A stretch of 9,297 nt of DNA from CAYIGN01 sp964363055 (GTDB lineage Bacteria; Patescibacteriota; Minisyncoccia; Sungbacterales; HO2-52-23). The notes under the pieces are model-generated. The model saw nothing but the letters and a program-made list of their open reading frames with translations. It ran no database searches and had not been told where the DNA came from. Of the stretch, positions 1-4,877 are shown piece by piece. The position numbers and the translations under genes were made by a program. Positions within the stretch are counted from its first letter, which is position 1, and each line of letters starts with the position of its first letter. The DNA is taken from NCBI GenBank assembly GCA_964363055.1, contig CAYIGN010000028.1:1-9297 (forward strand). The letters run 5' to 3'.

Positions 1-1666
1 GGAAGATGGAGATTTGTTCTTGATAGGCCAGAAGCGGAAGCTCGTGCTTCCCCCACGGCTCGCCTTGCAGCTCCATGACAATAAACCGTTTGTACTTTTC
101 TCCAGTGAGAAATCGAGCTATCTTTTCTCTCATCCGGAAAAAGGCCGGACCAATGGGATAGTCCACTACGCCGACAATATGGCCGATGGAAGGCGGGTAT
201 ACGCGCCGATACATGGTGGTTCCGAATATATCTCCGGCTCGGACTGCGCGGCCCCACAATCCGAACTCCCCGCTGTCAGTTACAATAATAGGGCGCGACG
301 GATCAGCTGATTTGACAACAGCGATCTCTCTTTGCAAGAAGTTCTCTCCGCGCTCTAAGCACTGGCCAAAGCGGAGAAACGGTTCGTTTTCCACCTGCCA
401 CGCTCTTATGGCTGGATTATCGCGTAACCGCGTTACGATCCTCTCTAGATACGCGCGCAGCGCCTCTTCCCGCTCGGCGGCAGGCAGCCGATCTGCCCAA
501 TCGGGCACATGGCATTCAGGCCAGCGCGGCACGCGCATACCCACCGCAAGAACAACCTCTATTCCCGCTTCTACTGCGCGCTGCATCTGCCAATCCAGGT
601 CTGAGAAGTCGTAAGCGCCGCGCTCCTTTTCAATCTCATCCCAATAAGCCACCAACCGAATCTTACGAGATCGTAACTCATAAAGAATGGCCTCAAAATT
701 TTTCTGCCAATCAAGCCCGAGTTGTTTGGAAAACTTGGATGAGAAAGTAACTCCCCAAGTAATGGGACGATTGGGATCAACCGGGATGGATGAAGCATAT
801 TGAGTAAGCAGAAGTAATGCCATGCCGGAGATGATGACCAGAGATCCGAGCGTCTTGAGTACAAATTCTTTTCCTCGGAATCGCTCTGAAAGAAGGAGCC
901 ATGCCGCGCCAAATGTGACCACGAACTTCACACTGCTGGTTGCATCCACCAGTGCCGGGTGTGCCAAAAATATGGCAAGCGGGATAAGCAGGCCGCCGAG
1001 AGACGCATACGCCCGGTTGGCCACGTACCACCGCCAATACCCGGGAGCGCTGCGGCGTAGAGACGAAACCACTCTTGAGCGTACGGACGGCAACGCAAGC
1101 GGGGGTAAAACCGCAAGAAGGCCCCCTATCCTCATCCATGCGAAACCGGCTACAAACGAGCTTCCCTCAAATGCCATTTTCGCCAGGACATTGCTAAGAC
1201 CGAAGAGTGCGGCGCTCGCCCCAACTGAGGCCATGAGCATGAGCCGTATCTCGCGGGATTCAATTTTTACAAACAGTAATCCCCCTCCCGCCAGAAGTAA
1301 AAATGCGATGAGTGCTGCGCTGCCGAGGGTGCTACCGAGAAGTAATAAAGAGAAAAGGAGCGTGGACACTTGCGCAAATGCCACGGTGATTGGCTGAACT
1401 ACAGATGCTTGGCCGCGGCTCAATGCAAGGAAAAATAGCCATAGCGCAATGCTGAAGATTGCCCCCGCCGCCAGCGCCAAACCCAGCGCGTAAAATGATG
1501 CCCTCAGAGTTCCAAACGGGATGACGAGAAGACCTGCCAGCGCCAATACCATAGTCCAAAACGTATACACCCACGGGTCAAACAACGCGCGGCGAAGCAG
1601 TACCTTATCAAACACCGCCGAGGTGCCGAGGATAATTTGGGCGAGGGTTGCAATAAGGAGCCACAT
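1..1666 (-). CDS. EamA/DMT-type transporter fused to clan GH-A glycoside hydrolase (3' end outside window)
   Basis: One uninterrupted frame gives 555 residues and continues past the left edge. Residues about 1-290 form ten hydrophobic helices in two sets of five, as in EamA/DMT carriers; the second half ends with the typical pattern 'WLLLSERFRGK' plus a Gly-rich last helix. From about residue 302 ('ITWGVTFSSKF') the chain is a soluble TIM-barrel-like hydrolase: 'YWDEIE', 'VPRWPECHVPDWA', 'WQVENEPFLRFG' with the likely acid/base Glu428, and 'IVMELQGEPWG' with the likely nucleophile Glu532. The hydrolase part resembles unassigned cellulase-like proteins common in CPR genomes. Arg/Lys residues cluster in loops 1-2, 5-6, 7-8 and 9-10, so the positive-inside rule places the C-terminal enzyme outside the cytoplasm. 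The ATG at 1666 was chosen; a GTG two codons upstream is possible, and an in-frame TAA ten codons upstream bounds the gene. No Shine-Dalgarno is visible. Substrate is unknown. Confidence 0.85.
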   Translation of the reverse strand, partial: MWLLIATLAQIILGTSAVFDKVLLRRALFDPWVYTFWTMVLALAGLLVIPFGTLRASFYALGLALAAGAIFSIALWLFFLALSRGQASVVQPITVAFAQVSTLLFSLLLLGSTLGSAALIAFLLLAGGGLLFVKIESREIRLMLMASVGASAALFGLSNVLAKMAFEGSSFVAGFAWMRIGGLLAVLPPLALPSVRSRVVSSLRRSAPGYWRWYVANRAYASLGGLLIPLAIFLAHPALVDATSSVKFVVTFGAAWLLLSERFRGKEFVLKTLGSLVIISGMALLLLTQYASSIPVDPNRPITWGVTFSSKFSKQLGLDWQKNFEAILYELRSRKIRLVAYWDEIEKERGAYDFSDLDWQMQRAVEAGIEVVLAVGMRVPRWPECHVPDWADRLPAAEREEALRAYLERIVTRLRDNPAIRAWQVENEPFLRFGQCLERGENFLQREIAVVKSADPSRPIIVTDSGEFGLWGRAVRAGDIFGTTMYRRVYPPSIGHIVGVVDYPIGPAFFRMREKIARFLTGEKYKRFIVMELQGEPWGKHELPLLAYQEQISIF

Positions 1667-1687
1667 ATACACGTATAACGTATGTGG
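1661..1687 (-). promoter_or_regulatory. Possible hairpin masking the start codon of the transporter-hydrolase gene
   Basis: In the transcript CCACAUA can pair with UAUGUGG over 7 bp, with an inner CGU/ACG pairing and a small bulge. The AUG start lies inside the closing stem. This could reduce initiation or respond to temperature or translation, but the stem is short and no regulator is visible. Confidence 0.25.
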
Positions 1688-1753
1688 AGATGGTTACAAA
1701 ACTTCTAAAAATGCTTTATGTAAGGCACTCATATTGAGTTTTGTAACCATCTC
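1687..1753. repeat. 67-bp inverted-repeat element (17-bp perfect arms) flanked by GTG
   Basis: The arms GAGATGGTTACAAAACT (1687-1703) and AGTTTTGTAACCATCTC (1737-1753) are perfect inverted copies around a 33-nt AT-rich centre. GTG is present immediately outside both ends (1684-1686 and 1754-1756), compatible with a 3-bp target duplication. It sits between the GH1 gene and the transporter-hydrolase gene, so the transcript would fold into a long hairpin just before the latter's start. It lacks a U-tract, so it is not a classical terminator. It could be a miniature mobile element or a processing/stability hairpin. Confidence 0.65.
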
Positions 1754-1756
1754 GTG

Positions 1757-1790
1757 GTATCTTGTATTCGGTATACGAAATACGAGATAC
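1757..1790. repeat. 7-nt periodic tract forming an imperfect hairpin
   Basis: Read on the minus strand, the tract parses as GTATCTC GTATTTC GTATACC GAATACA followed by AGATAC. The halves also pair imperfectly (GTATCT with AGATAC at the ends). It follows the GH1 stop codon by 6 nt. It has no T-run, so terminator function is doubtful; it belongs to the same 7-nt repeat style as four other tracts in this window. Confidence 0.55.
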
Positions 1791-1796
1791 GTTCGC

Positions 1797-3005
1797 CTAA
1801 GGCATGTTGGACTCAATTATCTTTTTGTACTCGTAAGCACTGGGTCTAATCTTTCGTTCCAAGGTGGGGTAATCCACCTCCACCAATCCAAACCGCGGCC
1901 AGAATCCTTTGTCCCATTCAAAGTTATCCAGAAGCGACCAGTAAAAATAGCCGCGCACGTCAACTCCTTCTTGTATTGCTTTTGCAACCCACTCCAAGTG
2001 ATCTTTGATGAATTGCGCCCGCTTCTCGTCTCTGACATCCGCAATGCCGTTTTCAGTGATGTAGATTGGTTTTTTATACCTCCTTAAATCTTTTAAGACG
2101 TGGTAAATCCCTTCGGGATAAACTTGCCAACTCATATCGCTCATTACGACACCCCCACTTCTCTTTTCGGAGTAGCCGCGGCCTCGAAAATAATAATTAA
2201 GCCCGATAAAGTCTTGGGCGCCATGGATTTTATTGAGAAAATAAACATTCCATAAAAAGTTAGGAATTGGAGCCATCACTCCCTCAAAATAGATATTATT
2301 TTTTGCGATTCCAACTTCTGCTTCTTGCTGTAACAGATGAATCTGTTTATATGTAAGCCGATGAGCTTTTATGAGATTTCGTACAACCCGAAGAAAAGAT
2401 ATCAATGATTTTTTTTGAGGAGGCCATACGCCTTTCATATAGGAATCGAGCGCATAAATTTCCGGCTCATTGAGCGTAATCCAAAACCGAACATCGTTTT
2501 TTAACGCATAAAGTATTTTCTCGACGTAGCTCAAAAAATATCTTGGAAAATGTTTATTTTCTATTCCGCCTTTATCGCGGAGCCATAATGGAATCGTCCA
2601 ATGCCACAAAGTCACAAACGGTTCAATCCCCCGCTCACGCAAGGCCCTGATTACTTCTCGATAGCGCTCGATCTCACGCTCATTAAATTTCCCTTCCTCC
2701 GGCTCAATCCGCGACCATTCCAGAGAAAATCGGTGGGCATTGTGGCCGAGATGTTTTGCAATGTCAAAGTCCTCGCGAAAGCGATTGTAGTGATCGCACG
2801 TTCTGCCGGAAATATAATTTTCTTCCTGTAGGGGATTCGGGTATTCTCGTAGAATGTGGTCTGGCCATTCTTTGCTTTTTGCCATTTGCACCTTGCCCTT
2901 TGCCGTCGCCTTCTCCCACTCCGTCCAATCATTCTGATTTCCGCCCTCTACTTGATGGGCGGAAGTCGCCGCGCCCCAGAAGAAATTTTTGGGGAAGATA
3001 GCCAT
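1797..3005 (-). CDS. Glycoside hydrolase family 1 (beta-glucosidase/beta-glycosidase type)
   Basis: This 402-residue protein has the GH1 hallmarks in order: 'FFWGAATSAHQVEGG' near the N terminus, 'HRFSLEWSRIEP' at 91-102, 'LWHWTIPLWL' at 133-142, 'TLNEPE' with acid/base Glu180, 'YITENG' with nucleophile Glu318, and 'YFYWSLLDNFEW' with the aglycone-side Trp at 353-364. GH1 enzymes are retaining exo-glycosidases acting on beta-glucosides, galactosides or related disaccharides; the exact sugar cannot be told here. No signal peptide is seen, so it is probably cytoplasmic. The start 'MAIFPKNFFWG' matches family N termini; a 24-residue in-frame extension upstream would overlap the end of trmD and is rejected. 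Its length is slightly short for GH1. Residues 34-46 are encoded by a 7-nt repeat tract. It may share a transcript with trmD upstream and the transporter-hydrolase gene downstream. Confidence 0.93.
   Translation of the reverse strand: MAIFPKNFFWGAATSAHQVEGGNQNDWTEWEKATAKGKVQMAKSKEWPDHILREYPNPLQEENYISGRTCDHYNRFREDFDIAKHLGHNAHRFSLEWSRIEPEEGKFNEREIERYREVIRALRERGIEPFVTLWHWTIPLWLRDKGGIENKHFPRYFLSYVEKILYALKNDVRFWITLNEPEIYALDSYMKGVWPPQKKSLISFLRVVRNLIKAHRLTYKQIHLLQQEAEVGIAKNNIYFEGVMAPIPNFLWNVYFLNKIHGAQDFIGLNYYFRGRGYSEKRSGGVVMSDMSWQVYPEGIYHVLKDLRRYKKPIYITENGIADVRDEKRAQFIKDHLEWVAKAIQEGVDVRGYFYWSLLDNFEWDKGFWPRFGLVEVDYPTLERKIRPSAYEYKKIIESNMP
2870..2904. repeat. Five degenerate 7-nt units inside the GH1 gene
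   Basis: On the plus strand the units are CTTTGCT, TTTTGCC, ATTTGCA, CCTTGCC and CTTTGCC, with consensus NYTTGCN. They encode the Lys/Ala-rich residues 34-46 (TAKGKVQMAKSKE), between the conserved N-terminal GH1 strand and the 'NYISGRTCDHYNRF' block, likely a surface loop. Confidence 0.7.
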
Positions 3006-3048
3006 AACATCAACGCAAACTATTCTCTTATTCGCTCGAATCAGACCG

Positions 3049-3747
3049 TTATTGCCGGTGCTTCTTTCTCCACTCACTTATCTTTTTGTGGTCGCCCGAC
3101 AAGAGAGCTTTCGGGACGCGGTACTTCTTTCCTTTATAAATGAGTGATTCCGGACGGGTGTAGTGCGGGTATTCGAGCCCCTTGCCGCTTGATGCGGCTT
3201 CTTTTTTCAGGAGCAGATTCCAGTGCGATTCCTCTTTAAGCGACTCAAGTTTGATGACGCCCGGGATGAGACGGCTGACCGCGGAGATAATCACTATCGC
3301 CGCGACATCGCCGTCGGTGAGGACATACGGGCCGATGGAGATTTCTTCGGCATGGAGCGCTTTGACTACCCGCTCATCAATACCTTCATAGCGGCCGGTG
3401 ATGAAAATAATCCTATTATATTTTTTAGACCAACTATAGGTCATCTTCTGATCGAACTGCTTTCCCTTGGCCGAGAGCACAACTATCTTCCGTCGCTTGT
3501 CGCTTGTCGCTTGTCGCTTGTCGCAATCATTGACCGCTCGCAGGATGGGTTCTGCCATTAATACCATTCCCGCCCCGCCGCCGTATGGCTTGTCATCCAC
3601 TTTTTTATGTTTTTTATCCGTGCTGAAATCGCGCAGGTTGTGTACGCGGACGTCCACGAGCTTTTTTTCGCGCGCCCGCTTCAAAATGGACTCATTGAGA
3701 TATGAGTCAAAAATTCTTGGAAAAATGGTGATAATATCAAAATGCAT
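3049..3747 (-). CDS. trmD: tRNA (guanine(37)-N1)-methyltransferase TrmD
   Basis: This 232-residue SPOUT methyltransferase makes m1G37 in tRNAs reading CNN codons, using S-adenosylmethionine and preventing +1 frameshifts; it acts as a cytoplasmic dimer. Visible motifs are 'FDIITIFPRIF' at the N terminus, 'YGGGAGMV' at 55-62, 'ITGRYEGIDER' at 116-126, the knot segment 'EISIGPYVLTDGDVAA' at 135-150, 'SRLIPGV' at 158-164, and 'YPHYTRPE' at 193-200 followed by 'LLSGDH'. Length is near normal. Two oddities: 'LTDGD' replaces the usual 'LTGGE', and the position of the catalytic Asp of the classical 'EDSF' segment appears to be Glu ('KEESH'). Residues 75-85 come from a 7-nt tandem repeat. The ATG at 3747 fits the family start. 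A terminator hairpin sits just upstream, so trmD may need its own promoter or rely on readthrough. Confidence 0.95.
   Translation of the reverse strand: MHFDIITIFPRIFDSYLNESILKRAREKKLVDVRVHNLRDFSTDKKHKKVDDKPYGGGAGMVLMAEPILRAVNDCDKRQATSDKRRKIVVLSAKGKQFDQKMTYSWSKKYNRIIFITGRYEGIDERVVKALHAEEISIGPYVLTDGDVAAIVIISAVSRLIPGVIKLESLKEESHWNLLLKKEAASSGKGLEYPHYTRPESLIYKGKKYRVPKALLSGDHKKISEWRKKHRQ
3493..3523. repeat. 7-nt tandem repeat (CTTGTCG x4) inside trmD
   Basis: Four exact CTTGTCG units (3496-3523) are preceded by a partial unit TCG. Because 7 is not divisible by 3, the reading frame rotates and yields a 7-residue period, seen as DKRQATS followed by DKR (residues 76-85). It lies between the 'EPILRAV' helix and 'KIVVLSAKGKQFDQ', a variable loop in TrmD. 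Confidence 0.9.
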
Positions 3748-3761
3748 AGAACGGGCTTAAC

Positions 3762-3793
3762 CAAAAACCGCGCTAATGATAGCACGGTTTTTG
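3762..3793 (-). terminator. Intrinsic terminator between khpA and trmD
   Basis: In the minus-strand transcript CAAAAACCGUGCUA pairs with UAGCGCGGUUUUUG over 14 bp (one G-U pair) around a UCAU loop. The 3' arm holds five U residues after the GC-rich part. Its place 23 nt after the khpA stop and 14 nt before trmD suggests it ends or attenuates the upstream transcript. The symmetric A and T runs make it potentially bidirectional. Confidence 0.75.
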
Positions 3794-3816
3794 TAATCTT
3801 CAAACGAAACTCGAGA

Positions 3817-4158
3817 TTAGAGTTTGAGATCGTCAACCACTTCGTCAACGTCCTTCATTCTCGGCTCTTCGCTTCTTTCGCGATACATCCGCGGACCTCT
3901 TCCGCCCTCCGGTTCCTCAATCTTGAGGTTGACGCGGGCATTGTTTTTGATGCCCACGACCCGCAGGAGCGAGCGGATGGCTTTGGCGGTCTGGCCGTTG
4001 CGGCCGATGATTTTCCCCATATCCTCGGGGTCCACCTTGAGGGTCAAAAGCACCCCCATCTCATCCACCTTGCGATCGGTTTTGACCGCCTCGGGCTTGT
4101 CCACGAGCGCGCGCACCATAAAGTCAAGGAATTCCTGATCCTGTGGCGTTTGTGCCAT
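3817..4158 (-). CDS. khpA: KH-domain RNA-binding protein (KhpA/YlqC type)
   Basis: This 113-residue protein carries one type II-like KH fold: 'QEFLDFMVRALVDKPEAV' at 8-25, a beta-strand, then the RNA-contact loop 'IIGRNGQTAKAIRSLL' (GRNG at 52-55), then 'ARVNLKIEEP'. Such proteins bind RNA, and in Gram-positive bacteria KhpA pairs with KhpB; the gene is commonly located between rpsP and trmD, as here. The C-terminal 30 residues are an extra charged tail not needed for the KH fold. The ATG at 4158 gives 'MAQTPQDQEF', a natural start. An in-frame TTG 24 codons upstream would translate only a degenerate 7-nt repeat tract and is rejected. No Shine-Dalgarno is visible. It is followed by a terminator hairpin. 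Confidence 0.9.
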   Translation of the reverse strand: MAQTPQDQEFLDFMVRALVDKPEAVKTDRKVDEMGVLLTLKVDPEDMGKIIGRNGQTAKAIRSLLRVVGIKNNARVNLKIEEPEGGRGPRMYRERSEEPRMKDVDEVVDDLKL

Positions 4159-4225
4159 GCTATCACTGCTTAGAGCTTTCTGCCTTCGGCTTTCTGCAAA
4201 ACTGCTGATAGCTGAATGCTGATTG
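4159..4225. repeat. Degenerate 7-nt repeat leader immediately before khpA
   Basis: Read on the minus strand, the segment contains CAATCAG CATTCAG CTATCAG and then GCAGAAA GCCGAAG GCAGAAA GCTCTAA GCAGTGA, ending directly at the khpA ATG. Two families of 7-nt units are thus adjacent. It occupies the whole untranslated leader region. The following stretch 4226-4292 holds no gene or structure that I recognise. Confidence 0.65.
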
Positions 4226-4297
4226 CCCAAAGCCCGACTTCTGTCTCGACCTTTCCAAGCAGTCGGTCATTCATCCCGTTCTGCTTTTTATCATATT

Positions 4298-4453
4298 TAG
4301 GACTTACGCGTTTGGTGTCATTCCCGATCCCCGCTTATGCGAGGACAGGCGTGATCGGGAATCCAGAGCGTCAAATAACGGCTTATCTGCTGGATTCCCG
4401 CTTTCGCGGGAATGACAGAAAAGGGTGATATTTACCCAAACGCGTAAGTCCTA
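4298..4453. mobile_element. 156-bp MITE-like element with 18-bp terminal inverted repeats and ATATT duplication
   Basis: The ends TAGGACTTACGCGTTTGG (4298-4315) and CCAAACGCGTAAGTCCTA (4436-4453) are perfect inverted copies. The direct repeat ATATT lies just outside each end (4293-4297 and 4454-4458), as expected for a target-site duplication. There is no transposase or open frame inside, so this is a non-autonomous element, presumably mobilised by a transposase elsewhere in the genome. Its end sequence resembles insertion-sequence termini beginning GGACTTACGC, but I cannot assign a family. It fills most of the rpsP-khpA gap, which has no gene. Confidence 0.82.
4316..4417. repeat. Nested inverted repeats of the ATTCCCG/CGGGAAT class inside the MITE
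   Basis: TGTCATTCCCG (4316-4326) pairs with CGGGAATGACA (4407-4417), and CGGGAATCCAG (4356-4366) pairs with CTGGATTCCCG (4390-4400). Each half can also fold on itself (ATTCCCG...CGGGAAT). This resembles the widespread short repeats with ATTCCC...GGGAAT ends known from Neisseria (dRS3/RS3) and many other bacteria. Two such units in opposite orientation seem to make up the core of the element. Confidence 0.65.
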
Positions 4454-4484
4454 ATATTTAATGATACTCCTTTTCTAGAGAAAG

Positions 4485-4829
4485 TCAACTGGTCTGGGCC
4501 GGGGCGGCTTCTCGGGGTTGGGCAGCGCTCACTGCGGCGCCGGCTGCGGCCGGCGCCTGCGTTGGCCGCGCCTTAGCCACATCAATCTTCTTTCCCTTGA
4601 TCACTCCTTTGGAAATCAAAAGATTATGCACCGTATCCGACACCTTCGCTCCTTTGGAAATCCAATACGAAATCCGCTCGTTTTTCAAGACGACAGCTTT
4701 GGTCTTGGGGTGATAGGAGCCGAGCATCTCAATCCCGCTGGTCTTGGGCTTGGACCGTTGCTCAGTCACCACGATCCTAAACGCCGGATCATTCCTCCTC
4801 CCCACCCGCTGAAACCGGATGACTAACAT
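4485..4829 (-). CDS. rpsP: 30S ribosomal protein S16
   Basis: This 114-residue protein starts 'MLVIRFQRVGRRNDPAFRIV', the standard bS16 N terminus, followed by 'GSYHPKTKAVVLKNERISYWISKGAKVSDTV' in short conserved pieces. S16 binds 16S rRNA in the 30S body and is needed for assembly. About 30 C-terminal residues form an Ala/Pro/Gln-rich tail beyond the usual 80-90 residue core; this is probably disordered. The start at 4829 was chosen because 12 extra residues from an upstream in-frame start do not match the family. It follows smc after 48 nt, and the next gene, khpA, is separated by the MITE-like insertion. No Shine-Dalgarno is visible. Confidence 0.96.
   Translation of the reverse strand: MLVIRFQRVGRRNDPAFRIVVTEQRSKPKTSGIEMLGSYHPKTKAVVLKNERISYWISKGAKVSDTVHNLLISKGVIKGKKIDVAKARPTQAPAAAGAAVSAAQPREAAPAQTS
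4536..4557 (-). other. GC-rich 8-bp hairpin in the 3' part of rpsP
   Basis: GGCGCCGG and CCGGCGCC form perfect arms around a 6-nt loop within the codons of the Ala-rich tail. It has no U-tract. It may only reflect biased codon use for the alanine run. Confidence 0.35.
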
Positions 4830-4877
4830 AGGACTTAGTGTATAAAAAGGGGGTTGCGAGGTCAAGCCCTTTGACCT

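Noticed and set aside
822..1397. Open plus-strand frame of about 190 codons (also 14-310 and 186-614 on plus)
   Set aside because: These lie opposite the continuous transporter-hydrolase frame, which shows clear membrane helices and catalytic motifs. The plus-strand translations are Arg/Ser/Ala-rich and resemble no family.
1687..1753. Integron attC-like site
   Set aside because: The arms contain GGTTACAAAAC but not the GTTRRRY/RYYYAAC core pair, and no integrase or cassette array is present.
3005..3077. Upstream start for the GH1 gene adding 24 residues
   Set aside because: The extension overlaps the end of trmD and does not match the GH1 N terminus, which begins naturally at 'MAIFPKNFFWG'.
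3493..3523. CRISPR-like or DGR-like repeat
   Set aside because: The units are 7 nt and directly adjacent with no spacers, and no cas, reverse transcriptase or template repeat is present.
3794..3820. A sixth 7-nt tract after khpA (TCTAATC TCGAGTT TCGTTTG on the minus strand)
   Set aside because: Only the first base or two of each unit agree, so it is too degenerate to count.
4159..4230. Upstream TTG start for khpA
   Set aside because: The extra 24 residues only translate 7-nt repeats and would precede the family-like start 'MAQTPQ'.
4285..4300. TATGAT-like -10 box for khpA next to the MITE
   Set aside because: No convincing -35 sequence at proper spacing could be found, and AT-rich hexamers are common in this gap.
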